From Clostridiales bacterium (lineage in GTDB: Bacteria > Bacillota > Clostridia > Saccharofermentanales > DTU023), in NCBI GenBank assembly GCA_004556925.1, contig SFFI01000016.1, forward strand, positions 1-38,811: a stretch of DNA of 38,811 nt, read 5' to 3'. A program made the position numbers and the translations under genes. Positions within the stretch are counted from its first letter, which is position 1. Each line of letters begins with the position of its first letter. Under the pieces are notes generated by a model that worked only from the letters and a program-made list of their open reading frames with translations, had not been told where the DNA came from and searched no databases. Shown here one piece after another: positions 8,801-16,013 of the stretch.

Positions 8801-8981
8801 GGACGGTACAGATAAGCTCATGCAGATTGTCGAAAACCATAAAGAGGCCCTCCTCGCAGATGTTTTGGGCCTAGATATCCTACCCCTAGACCAGGCGCCC
8901 GCTGAACTGCGGGATAAGCTGCAGACCTGGGATATTAATGGAGAAGCATTGGAAATTATTTTAGAAAATGTCAGTCACTAA
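5814..8981 (+). CDS. ileS: isoleucine--tRNA ligase, type 2
   Basis: Charges tRNA-Ile with isoleucine in the cytoplasm and edits misactivated valine. It is 1055 aa with ATG preceded by AGGAGG (5804-5809). Class I signature HIGH is at residues 55-58 and KMSKHKGN begins at 600. The connective (editing) domain and a tRNA-binding C-terminal region follow. The length, the segment GKEQIEAYGIEDF after the HIGH region and CPRCGTALASHEVAQGY place it in the eukaryote-like type 2 IleS clade rather than the ~930-aa type 1 clade. Type 2 enzymes are known to be less sensitive to mupirocin, so natural tolerance is an inference. Expression is governed by the T-box upstream. The 3' end overlaps queT by 14 nt. 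Confidence 0.97.
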   Translation: MYRKVDNSLDFVKREEEILKFWEDQQIFEKQVKLHQDADKYTFYDGPPTANGKPHIGHVLTRAIKDLIPRFKSMQGHNVLRKAGWDTHGLPVEIEVEKMLGISGKEQIEAYGIEDFVEKCKESVWKYKSEWEDMSKRVGFWADMDNPYVTYEQDYIESEWWAMKKIWEKGLLYEGYRIVPYCPRCGTALASHEVAQGYEDVTENSIYVRFAVRGEENTYLAAWTTTPWTLPSNLALAVNPKVTYVLLEREEEGQTRRYYLAKDLQEAVFGENPGQVLKELSGQDLAGLAYEPLFSYAEDIVAHSGKKAWFVAIADFVTTTEGTGIVHIAPAFGEDDNKLGKACDLPFVQFVKDDGTMPPEVTDFTGLFVKDADPQIIDWLKDQGKLIRVQAYTHSYPFCWRCHTPLIYYARNSWFIEMTKVRDELVANNQKVNWIPPTLGEKRFGNFLENVIDWNISRERYWGMPLPVWRCPNGHDHVVGSIEELKAMSPDCPEEIELHRPYIDAVHLTCPECGELMTRIPEVADAWFDSGAMPYAQWHYPFENQETFQNRFPADFISEAVDQTRGWFYSLTAEATLLFEQEAFENCIVLGHVQDKDGIKMSKHKGNVVNPWEAIDSEGADAVRWYFYSNSQPWLPSRFSLDAVKEDKRKFMGTLWNTYAFYVLYAEIDQFRPQDHPWDPHKVNVIDRWILSRLNTLVDQVTASLEKFDILTATQLLEKFADDLSNWYVRRNRERYWVSGMPQDKVDAYQCLYTVLVTLAKLSAPFTPFMAELIYQNLVAGLDPSAPESVHLCAYPQADKTLIKPAVEDQMDLVLKLVNLGRTARAQSQLKTRQPLSRMLIVGGEKLEADFADLVKDELNIKALEKADDADSLQDYHFKPQLKLLGKRFGKRLNELKEVLNNLDGLKAYKELKKRGEIGVVMEDGVEILTEEELLIENQQAEGYSAASDYGLTVALDTTLSPELIDEGFLREIVSKVQTMRKEADFELTDRIKLYMDGTDKLMQIVENHKEALLADVLGLDILPLDQAPAELRDKLQTWDINGEALEIILENVSH

Positions 8982-9567
8982 GAAAGCTAAATTTCAGTTA
9001 AAACCCTTGCAGATCGCCATGGCCGGCATTATTGCTGCCCTCTACGTGGTCCTCTGCCTGCCCTTTGCCTCTTTCAGCTTTGGCATGGTGCAGTTCCGTC
9101 TGGCGGAAGTCCTCACTGTCCTGCCAGCCTTTACCCCCATGGCCATCCCCGGGGTATTCCTGGGCTGCTTCCTCTCTAATATTTTGAACCCAAACAACCT
9201 GGGCCTCATTGATATTTTCGGCGGAAGTCTGGCTAGCCTGGCAGCCGCCCTGACCACCTATTGGTTGGCCAAGCCCTATCGGAGGATCCTCCTGGCTGAG
9301 CGCCGGCCCGAGTACCGCAAGGAAGAGGCTAATACCTGGAAAAAGCGTTTCATGCGCTTTGTGATGCTCTTTCCACCGATCCTCTTTAATGCTATTGTGG
9401 TAGGTTCCTACCTGCCTTACTTGCTTTTGGAACACGACCCCACCACCTTGGAAATTATCGGCTCTATTGCCTCAATCTTCCTCTCCCAATCTGTAGTGAT
9501 TTACGTTTTGGGTATGGGCCTGGTTTTGGCTTTGGAAAAAGCGAAGTTTCCTGTAGAAAGCAAATAA
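8968..9567 (+). CDS. queT: QueT-family transporter (ECF S component, queuosine precursor)
   Basis: A 199-aa hydrophobic membrane protein with several predicted transmembrane segments. The segment QFRLAEVLTVLP, followed by GVFLGCFLSNIL and DIFGGSLASL, matches the QueT family, the substrate-binding subunit of an energy-coupling-factor transporter thought to take up preQ1 or related queuosine precursors. The ECF ATPases and T component are not in this window and are probably shared and encoded elsewhere. It begins inside the end of ileS with only a weak ribosome site, suggesting translational coupling. Queuosine is a tRNA modification, so placement with ileS gives a loose tRNA theme. Specific substrate is family inference. 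Confidence 0.85.
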   Translation: MSVTKKAKFQLKPLQIAMAGIIAALYVVLCLPFASFSFGMVQFRLAEVLTVLPAFTPMAIPGVFLGCFLSNILNPNNLGLIDIFGGSLASLAAALTTYWLAKPYRRILLAERRPEYRKEEANTWKKRFMRFVMLFPPILFNAIVVGSYLPYLLLEHDPTTLEIIGSIASIFLSQSVVIYVLGMGLVLALEKAKFPVESK

Positions 9568-9568
9568 T

Positions 9569-10198
9569 ATGGCGCACTACTTTGATCCAGACCCTGAGGC
9601 CGAGCACAGCCTCCGTGCCTTCACGGAGGAAGTACACGGCAAGCTTTTCCGCTTTATCAGCGATGCCGGTACCTTTTCGCGCAACCGCTTGGACTTCGGC
9701 TCCCGGCAACTCGTTGAGGCGGCCCTAGACTTTGTAGACTTCCCTGCGGGAGCCCAGGTCCTAGACCTGGGCTGTGGCTGGGGCCCTGTGGGCACGATCC
9801 TAGCCAGTTTTCACCCCCAGCTCAAGCTGAGCTTTTGTGACATCAATGAGCGGGCCTTGCGCCAGGCCATGGAGAACTTTAACAACAATTGCCCAGATCA
9901 AGAAGCCCAATACTACCTATCGGATGGTCTTTCCCAGGTCCCCTTCAGCTTTGACTATATCCTCTTAAACCCGCCTATTCGAGCAGGGAAGACCGTGGTT
10001 TACCGGCTCTTTGCCGAAGCCTATGCCTCCCTTAATCCTGGCGGTAAGCTCTTAGTTGTTGTCCAGAAAAAGCAGGGTGCCAAAACGACCAAGGACGAGT
10101 TAGAACGACTCTTTGGCAGCCCGGACCAGGTTCAAGATTTGGCTCGTCGGGCTGGTTACCGAGTGTTTTCAGCTACAAAGGGGATCAGTACCCCATAA
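9569..10198 (+). CDS. RsmC-like class I SAM methyltransferase
   Basis: A 209-aa protein starting 1 nt after the queT stop codon. It has SAM-binding motif I DLGCGWGPVG around residues 66-75 and the catalytic NPPIRAGK motif around residues 133-140. The latter is typical of the small RsmC/YbxB-type 16S or 23S rRNA guanine-N2 methyltransferases of Bacillota. It is a single-domain version, shorter than the two-domain E. coli RsmC. An N-terminal FSRNRLDFGS segment is also characteristic of the family. Third gene of the ileS operon. Its last 43 nt overlap the convergent msrAB gene on the other strand. The exact RNA target is not visible. Confidence 0.85.
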   Translation: MAHYFDPDPEAEHSLRAFTEEVHGKLFRFISDAGTFSRNRLDFGSRQLVEAALDFVDFPAGAQVLDLGCGWGPVGTILASFHPQLKLSFCDINERALRQAMENFNNNCPDQEAQYYLSDGLSQVPFSFDYILLNPPIRAGKTVVYRLFAEAYASLNPGGKLLVVVQKKQGAKTTKDELERLFGSPDQVQDLARRAGYRVFSATKGISTP

Positions 10199-11292
10199 CC
10201 CTCAGCCTTCATATCCTCCAAGGGCACAAAACGCAGGATGGCCCCGTTAATACAGTAACGCAAGGCGCCATCATCCTTGGGGCCGTCCTCAAACACATGG
10301 CCCAAATGGTTAGTGTTCTTGGCCCTTACTTCCGTTCGGGTCATACCATAGGAAGTGTCTTGATAGTAATTGATCACATCGGTAGTGATGGGCATGGTGA
10401 AGCTGGGCCAACCACAGCCGCCGTCAAACTTATCGGCGGAGGAAAAGAGGGGCTGTCCGGTCGCCTTGTCCACATAGATGCCTGGCCCAAATTCCTGGTC
10501 CAGAGGACTGGAAAAGGGGGCCTCCGTGCCATGCTGTCTGGCGACCTTATAGGCAGTTGGATCCAAAGTCTTTTCTAGCTCCGCATCGCTTGCCAGGTCC
10601 TTGCCAGGGAAGAGGGGGTCCAGGGCGGTCTGCACGTTGATATGGCAGTAGCCGCCGGGATTCTTATCCAGGTAGTCTTGGTGGTAGTCCTCGGCCTTGA
10701 CAAAATGCTCTAACGGCTCAAGTTCGATAGCTGTCTTTCGGTCTTGTAAGTCTTCAAAGTTGGCTAAAGACTTTTGGGCAATCGCCCTGCTGGCCTCATC
10801 CGTATAGTAAATCCCTGTCCGGTACTGGGTCCCGATATCATTGCCCTGGCGGTTGACGCTGAAGGGGTCAATGATCCTGTAGTAGCGCTCTAGGAGTTCT
10901 GCCAGATGTAGCTTATAGGCATCGTAGGTAATTTTGAGCGTTTCGGCGTGGCCGGTCTGGGCAAGCTCGTGGTAGCTGGTTTGATCGGATGCCCCGTTGG
11001 CATAGCCGACTTCCGTATCCAGAACACCCGGCACCAGCTTAAAATAAGCCTCTGTGCCCCAAAAGCAGCCGGCAGCTAAATAAATCTCTGACTTTTCTTG
11101 CGTGCCAAAGTGAGTAATATTGACATTTTCTTCTTGCTTATGGTTCATCATTTTATCCTTTTCTACGACTTGGCAATCTGCATTTAAGGCCCCGCAGACA
11201 GCGGGTTGGGACCTTACTGCCCGGTAGCCGATAAAGGCTAGCAGGCCGCAAAGTACCAGCAGGACAAGACGTTTTAATAGCTTAGGGTACAA
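10156..11292 (-). CDS. msrAB: bifunctional methionine sulfoxide reductase A/B, membrane anchored
   Basis: Reduces both stereoisomers of methionine sulfoxide in oxidised proteins. The MsrA domain carries the catalytic GCFWGTEAYF motif. The C-terminal MsrB domain has CGWPSF, HLGHVFEDGP and the catalytic RYCING motif. I start it at a TTG (11292) because AAAGGAG lies 8 nt upstream. Longer frames without a ribosome site would overlap the preceding ispF-like gene. From that start the N-terminus has a basic and hydrophobic segment (LLKRLVLLVLCGLLAFIGY), so the enzyme is probably anchored in the membrane and acts outside the cytoplasm. MsrA active site is cysteine, not selenocysteine, although the organism has selC. 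It overlaps the convergent methyltransferase gene by 43 nt. Confidence 0.92.
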   Translation of the reverse strand: MYPKLLKRLVLLVLCGLLAFIGYRAVRSQPAVCGALNADCQVVEKDKMMNHKQEENVNITHFGTQEKSEIYLAAGCFWGTEAYFKLVPGVLDTEVGYANGASDQTSYHELAQTGHAETLKITYDAYKLHLAELLERYYRIIDPFSVNRQGNDIGTQYRTGIYYTDEASRAIAQKSLANFEDLQDRKTAIELEPLEHFVKAEDYHQDYLDKNPGGYCHINVQTALDPLFPGKDLASDAELEKTLDPTAYKVARQHGTEAPFSSPLDQEFGPGIYVDKATGQPLFSSADKFDGGCGWPSFTMPITTDVINYYQDTSYGMTRTEVRAKNTNHLGHVFEDGPKDDGALRYCINGAILRFVPLEDMKAEGYGVLIPFVAENTR

Positions 11293-11305
11293 AACTTGTA
11301 CTCCT

Positions 11306-11800
11306 TTAGCGGTAGGAGGCCGAGAGGACAACCGTGCAACGCAGGCCCTGACCTTGGCCAAAAGCGGTGAGGTCTTCGCCGGTGTTGGCGGTAATACCGA
11401 CATCCTCAGCCTCTAAACCTATCAATGCGGCGACGGAATCGCGAATCTTCTCTTGCAGAGGGATAATCTTGGGCCTGGCCCCCTCTAGGGAAATGGCTAT
11501 ATGGTGGAGCTCCCACTCGCGGTTGTCGTTCTGTAAATCTTCTAAGGCGAGAGCAAGATAGGTCCGTGAATTCGTCTTACCCTGCCGGCATAGCGCATCC
11601 GCCCGCGGCCCTAGCACGGGCTTGCCTGTGAGCGACGAAATAGCATTACAGAGGGCGTGAAGGATCACATCCCCATCGCTGTTTGCTTCAAAGCCACCCT
11701 GATCGTTGCAGGTGTAGCCTCCCAAAACGAGGGCCTTCTTTTGCGTGGTAAAGCGGTGACTATCCTCACCTAAGCCGGTAACAAAAATTCGGTCTGACAT
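11306..11800 (-). CDS. ispF: divergent IspF-like protein (MECDP synthase family)
   Basis: IspF cyclises CDP-methylerythritol phosphate to MECDP in the non-mevalonate isoprenoid pathway. The metal-ligand pattern is kept: D13 and H15 in GLGEDSHRF, and H48 in SDGDVILHA. The C-terminal ITANTGEDLTAFGQGQG corresponds to the substrate-binding end of the family. The middle is unusual, with GPRADALCRQGKTNSRTYL in place of the common GDIG..FPD segment, so this is a divergent branch. At 164 aa it is normal length. ATG at 11800. It ends 13 nt before the msrAB start and sits 29 nt after the flavin oxidoreductase gene. No other isoprenoid gene is in the window. Confidence 0.78.
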   Translation of the reverse strand: MSDRIFVTGLGEDSHRFTTQKKALVLGGYTCNDQGGFEANSDGDVILHALCNAISSLTGKPVLGPRADALCRQGKTNSRTYLALALEDLQNDNREWELHHIAISLEGARPKIIPLQEKIRDSVAALIGLEAEDVGITANTGEDLTAFGQGQGLRCTVVLSASYR

Positions 11801-11829
11801 ACAGTCCTCGCTTATGCGCTAGAGTTCCC

Positions 11830-12843
11830 CTAAAGAAACATCTCTGCTAGCATTTTGTAGCAGTGGATCTGATCGGCTTCATGGTAGAGGGGAATGTAGA
11901 ACATGAGCTCATCTAGCTTGAAACGTTCAATCTCTTCTTCCAAGATGGCTTGGACTTCCTGCTGGGACCCCTTGATGAGGAAGCGCTTGGCATAGAGTTC
12001 TTTGAGATGATTGCTTTCTTCTGGGGTAAATTCCAGGTCTTTCAGGACTTCCGGATCCTGCAAGGCCTTGATATCGTCGGCCTTGTTGCGCACAGCTGCG
12101 ACCTCGAAGGTTTTAGCCAGATAGTCGGCTTCTTCGCTGCTGTCTGCTACAACAATCTCGTAAGAGAAGCTCAGGTTGGGCTGGTCGGCGAAGGCTGAGG
12201 GCTTAAAATTTTTGCGGTAATCCAAGAAGGGTTTTTCGTCTACATCTATACCGAAGAAACGGGCATGGCTGTAAGGCAGACCGTTTTCTGCAGCAAAGGG
12301 GGCAGTGCGGCCCGTAGAGCCTAAGACCCAGGCTTGTGGCAGGGGCTGGACCTGTTGGGGCACAGAAACGGCGTACTTGTAGAGTTCAGTTTTTGGCTCC
12401 GCGTCCTGCAGGAAGGCTAAAATATCCAGCATCTTATCCGCAAAGTATTGGTCAATATCTTTGGGGCTAGAATAGCGGCCCTGGGCCAGAGCGAGAATCT
12501 CATTAACTGCACAACCTGGAGCCCGGCCCATACCGAAATCGATACGTCCTGGAGCCAGACAGGCCATGGTCTTGAACAATTCCGCAGTTTTAAGCGGGGA
12601 GTAGTGCATGATCATGGTGCCGCCAGCGCCAATTCGCATTTTATCCGTCAGGCCAGCAAAATAAGCAGATATGACTTCCGGACTGCTGGAAATATGTTCC
12701 TTAAGGCCGTGATGCTCAGCAAACCAGTAGCGGTGATAGCCCGCTTTTTCAAGTTCCTGCACCTTGCGCTTGGTACGGTCAAAAACACTTGTGTTGCTAT
12801 CTTCTGTAGTAACGGTTAACAGGTCATGCACACCAAGTCTCAT
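11830..12843 (-). CDS. luciferase-like monooxygenase family flavin oxidoreductase
   Basis: A 337-aa protein of the bacterial-luciferase-like (LLM) TIM-barrel family that uses FMN or F420. Family features include WFAEHH near the N-terminus, the GGTMIMHYSPLKTAE segment, GRIDFGMGRAPG and WVLGSTG. I chose the ATG at 12843 because GGAGGG sits just before it. An in-frame ATG 18 nt upstream lacks a good ribosome site. The true substrate cannot be deduced: annotations in this family such as alkane monooxygenase are usually by homology only. First gene of a minus-strand run leading into ispF-like and msrAB. Confidence 0.85.
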   Translation of the reverse strand: MRLGVHDLLTVTTEDSNTSVFDRTKRKVQELEKAGYHRYWFAEHHGLKEHISSSPEVISAYFAGLTDKMRIGAGGTMIMHYSPLKTAELFKTMACLAPGRIDFGMGRAPGCAVNEILALAQGRYSSPKDIDQYFADKMLDILAFLQDAEPKTELYKYAVSVPQQVQPLPQAWVLGSTGRTAPFAAENGLPYSHARFFGIDVDEKPFLDYRKNFKPSAFADQPNLSFSYEIVVADSSEEADYLAKTFEVAAVRNKADDIKALQDPEVLKDLEFTPEESNHLKELYAKRFLIKGSQQEVQAILEEEIERFKLDELMFYIPLYHEADQIHCYKMLAEMFL

Positions 12844-12952
12844 GACTAGCCCTCCAATCATTGAGCTCTTGTATATTGAGTTTGTGTATAAGTATTGACT
12901 TTATCTATTAATATCATAGCACAATCAGGGGGAGATCTTCCTGGGATAGGTC

Positions 12953-13834
12953 CTATTGGCTGGATTTAGCTATTAAGTTTCGCAAATCTGCCTCGGAAAA
13001 CTTGTAGTTTTTATTACAAAAATGGCAATGGACTTCCGCGCCGTGATCTTCTGCAGCCATCTTTTCTAACTCTTCTTTGTCCAGGGATACCAAGACCGAG
13101 GCCAGATGATCCTTGGAGCAGTGGCAGGCATAGGCGAGGGGTGTAGTTTCGTAGAGGGTATAGTCCAGATCAGCAAAGAGCAGCTCGGCCAGCGACTCGG
13201 GCGTTTCGCCCCGGCGGAGAAGGTCTGTTACTGGCCCCAGGTCTAAAATCCTTTGCTCAAGCTGAGCGGCGATTTGGTCATCCGCGCCCGGCAGCATTTG
13301 AATCATGAAACCGCCGGCGACCTCAACACTGTAGTCTTTTTGGACATGGACGCCCAGGGCTAAAGCAGATGGAGTTTGCTCCGATTGGAGATAATAATAG
13401 GCCAAGTCTTCGGCAATTTCTCCGGATACCAGTTCTACCGTGCCAGAAAAGGGTTCTTTTTCTCCAAGATCACGGATAACCGTCAGGCTGCCCTGGCCAA
13501 TCGCGTGCCCTACATCCAGCTTGCCAGGCCGCTTATTCGGGACTTCTACTTGGGGGTGGGTTACATAGCCCTTCACCTCGCCCAAGGCTGTTGTGGTGGC
13601 AAGGAGGGAACCCGCAGGACCATCACCACGCACCAGTAGGGTTAACTTGCCCTCCTCATTCTCCAGGCTTAAGCCCATCATGCCGGCGGCCGTTAAAAGT
13701 CTGCCCAGAGCGGCAGTCATGACAGGAGACGTGTGGTGAAGCTTGCGCGCTTCCTCCACAGTCTGGGTGCTGTTGGCAATAAAGGCCCGGAAACTGCCCT
13801 GGCCACCTGTCACACGAATAATTTTATCTTGCAT
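12953..13834 (-). CDS. hslO: Hsp33 redox-regulated chaperone
   Basis: A cytoplasmic holdase switched on by oxidation. It is 293 aa, the usual length, with ATG and an upstream GTGAGGAAAAG ribosome site. The C-terminal zinc switch is intact: C237-H-C239 and C270-H-F-C273, giving the CxC...CxxC pattern. The N-terminal fold region starts with QDKIIRVTGGQGSFRAFIANST, typical for the family. It lies about 90 nt downstream of selC and about 110 nt upstream of the flavin oxidoreductase. Together with msrAB it forms an oxidative-stress neighbourhood, although co-transcription is not proven. Confidence 0.95.
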   Translation of the reverse strand: MQDKIIRVTGGQGSFRAFIANSTQTVEEARKLHHTSPVMTAALGRLLTAAGMMGLSLENEEGKLTLLVRGDGPAGSLLATTTALGEVKGYVTHPQVEVPNKRPGKLDVGHAIGQGSLTVIRDLGEKEPFSGTVELVSGEIAEDLAYYYLQSEQTPSALALGVHVQKDYSVEVAGGFMIQMLPGADDQIAAQLEQRILDLGPVTDLLRRGETPESLAELLFADLDYTLYETTPLAYACHCSKDHLASVLVSLDKEELEKMAAEDHGAEVHCHFCNKNYKFSEADLRNLIAKSSQ

Positions 13835-13926
13835 CTTTTCCTCACTTCACAATCAAGTCGGTAAAATATTAATCGAAATTATTATAACCAAGGATTGTGG
13901 CAGGATAATGGCAAGACATTATTAAA

Positions 13927-14023
13927 TGGCGGGAACACGTGGGAATCGAACCCACCGGAGAAGCTTCTAACCCCTCGCAACGGTTTTGAAGACCGCGGGG
14001 CACACCAGCACCCATCTGCTCCC
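13927..14023 (-). tRNA. selC: tRNA-Sec (anticodon TCA)
   Basis: On the minus strand the sequence starts GGGAGCAGATGGG, has an anticodon loop CTTCAAA with anticodon TCA (complement of 13987-13989), a long variable arm, a T-arm GTGGG TTCGATT CCCAC and ends GTGTTCCCGCCA. Total length is 97 nt, which fits the unusually long tRNA-Sec, and the CCA end is encoded (13927-13929). The eighth acceptor pair appears mismatched (G-G). Presence implies selenocysteine use somewhere in the genome. selA, selB and selD are not in the window and I found no gene with an obvious in-frame TGA here. Confidence 0.93.
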
Positions 14024-14040
14024 ATGTCTAAACCCTACAA

Positions 14041-14069
14041 AAGATATCAAATTTGTTGTCTAACTTCAA
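14041..14069 (-). promoter_or_regulatory. putative promoter of selC
   Basis: On the minus strand TTGAAG (complement of 14064-14069) and TATCTT (complement of 14041-14046) are spaced by 17 bp. The predicted start is within about 15 nt of the mature tRNA 5' end. Confidence 0.5.
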
Positions 14070-14135
14070 GCGCAGGCCTAACGATCCTTCTTTTGTGTAT
14101 CATATATAGGCTTTGAGATAGTATGGCATTTTGAA

Positions 14136-14162
14136 GAATAAAAACTCTTTTATTTTAGAGTT
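14136..14162 (-). terminator. possible terminator of the second ABC exporter operon
   Basis: On the minus strand AACTCT (from 14162) and AGAGTT (ending 14143) form a 6-bp stem followed by TTTATTCTT. It separates the ABC genes from selC. Confidence 0.45.
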
Positions 14163-14211
14163 GCAGTCAGTTTATTCCAAACATTTTATTCCAAACATTA
14201 AGAATTAATGG

Positions 14212-16011
14212 TTATTTATTTAGATAGTACTTAGCTTGTGTCTCGAATAGCTCTTTATAAATGGTGTCTTGGGCTAATAGGTCGGTGTGAGGAGCAAGTG
14301 CTACCACTCTGCCTTCCTCTAGGACAAGGATTTTGTCACAGAAGACAGACGAGGACATGCGATGAGAGATGATAATAGCCATTTTGCCTTCCGTAATGCT
14401 AGCAAAGTTTTCGTAGATTTTAGTTTCAGCCAGGGGGTCAAGCGCAGCAGTAGGTTCATCTAAGATTAAGAGTTCTGCATCTTTCAAGAGAGCGCGGGCA
14501 ATCGCTATTTTTTGATTCTGACCACCTGAAAAGGCTACGCCTTTTTCATCTAAAGAGCTATCTAGGGTAGAATCAAGCCCGTGCTCGGTTGCCCTTATGG
14601 TCTCTAGCAATTCAACCTTGGCCAAAGCATCTTCTATTTCATGATCGCTATAGCGGTTCGTAGGGTCTAAATTTCCTCTCAAAGAAATAGGCATTAGCTT
14701 ATAGTCTTGGAAAACCGTAGAAAGAGCCTTAACGTATTCCGTATAATTTAGGTCTGTTATGGGGATACCATTCCAGAGGATTTGTCCTGAGTCTGGCTCA
14801 AATAAGCGGCAAATTAACTTCACAATCGTTGTTTTACCTGCACCATTGGCTCCAACAATTGAGATATGCTCCCCCTGTTTAATCTGGAAAGATACATTAT
14901 TAAGGATTAGCTTATCTGACTTGGGATAGGAAAAAGAGACGTTTTTAAATTCTAAGCTCTCTAAGGCTGGCACAGCTCTGTGACCAGATCTTTTCCCCGA
15001 CTCATCAAGCTGCATGTAATCGACAAAAGGTTCAAGGATATTCAGGTTGTTTTTGGCATTTACGATGTTAGTGGTTGCATCAAGCAAGACATGAGAGAAT
15101 TGCCTGCTCAGACCCACATAAAATGTAAACGCACCGATATCTATCTGTGGCCCAAATTGGTTTGTGCTAAAACGTAAACCAGAGTAAGTTAAAGCAATGA
15201 AAGTGACTACATACGATAAGATGCTAAGGGCAGATTCTGCTCTGCCTTCCTGGATAGAAAGTTCCTGCATCCATGCGGCCAGCTTATGATTAATATCTCT
15301 CAATCTGCCGACAATAAGGCGGTTAAGCCGATAAAGTCTAGCTTCTTTTTGGAGCTCCGGATTGAAGGCCTTTGCTATAAAATAACCATACATACGGTTG
15401 ACCTGGGTGTTTTGCTTTAGGCTTTCATTTAGCTTTTTGTACTGGACAGAGGATATATAAACGCCCCAAGATGAAATAAATACAATAAGAGTTACTAGTT
15501 TCCATGAAAAACTGAAGAGAACGCCAGCAATGGCAAACAGACTCATAAGGGCAGAGATAGCAACACTGAGATTATTCATAAATTGTACAACCGCAGGATA
15601 GTATATTACGGCGTACGAAGCCTGTTCTTTTATGTTTAGTATGTCTGGGTCTTCCAAGTCCTCATAGGGTAAGTTCATGGTTTTTTTGGCAAATTCTATT
15701 TTAACCTGCTGGCTAAAAATCTGAATATTAGAGTCTATTAGTCTGGAGAGGGACAGAGAAATTCCCTCCAAGACAAGCCTAATCAAAACCAGACCTGCTA
15801 GCATTTCGATAACACTGAAAGGATAGTCGCGGAAATTTATCACCAGCATTGGAATGGTCGTAGTGAAAATACCTGTGACGCTCGCTGTTAAAGCACTCAA
15901 AAAGAGCACTATGAGTAACTGGGGCCTCAAAGTAAAGAGCTTAAAAAGCGTCTTAAACATAGACTGCTTGGTCGGCGTTTGCTTTAAAACTGCGTTTGCT
16001 TTTTTAGACAT
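14212..16011 (-). CDS. ABC exporter half-transporter, distal gene of second pair
   Basis: A 599-aa half-transporter with an N-terminal membrane domain and a C-terminal ATPase. Walker A GANGAGKTT is at residues 387-395, the signature FSGGQ at 494-498 and Walker B LLILDEP with D518. The H-loop reads SHR. All catalytic motifs look complete. It begins 2 nt after the upstream ABC gene, so the two are almost certainly co-translated and probably form a heterodimer. Both pairs in this window have the same gene order style, but no substrate gene accompanies either. Confidence 0.88.
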   Translation of the reverse strand: MSKKANAVLKQTPTKQSMFKTLFKLFTLRPQLLIVLFLSALTASVTGIFTTTIPMLVINFRDYPFSVIEMLAGLVLIRLVLEGISLSLSRLIDSNIQIFSQQVKIEFAKKTMNLPYEDLEDPDILNIKEQASYAVIYYPAVVQFMNNLSVAISALMSLFAIAGVLFSFSWKLVTLIVFISSWGVYISSVQYKKLNESLKQNTQVNRMYGYFIAKAFNPELQKEARLYRLNRLIVGRLRDINHKLAAWMQELSIQEGRAESALSILSYVVTFIALTYSGLRFSTNQFGPQIDIGAFTFYVGLSRQFSHVLLDATTNIVNAKNNLNILEPFVDYMQLDESGKRSGHRAVPALESLEFKNVSFSYPKSDKLILNNVSFQIKQGEHISIVGANGAGKTTIVKLICRLFEPDSGQILWNGIPITDLNYTEYVKALSTVFQDYKLMPISLRGNLDPTNRYSDHEIEDALAKVELLETIRATEHGLDSTLDSSLDEKGVAFSGGQNQKIAIARALLKDAELLILDEPTAALDPLAETKIYENFASITEGKMAIIISHRMSSSVFCDKILVLEEGRVVALAPHTDLLAQDTIYKELFETQAKYYLNK

Positions 16012-16013
16012 GC

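Noticed and set aside
8998..9435. 145-aa minus-strand reading frame inside queT
   Set aside because: It is antisense to a recognised membrane protein and reflects the codon bias of the real gene.
10156..11292. MsrA as a selenoprotein
   Set aside because: MsrA is a selenoprotein in some bacteria with selC, but the active-site codon here is for cysteine (GCFWG), with no in-frame TGA.
10156..11403. longer MsrAB start at 11403
   Set aside because: It would overlap the ispF-like gene by about 100 nt and lacks a ribosome site, while TTG 11292 has AAAGGAG at good distance.
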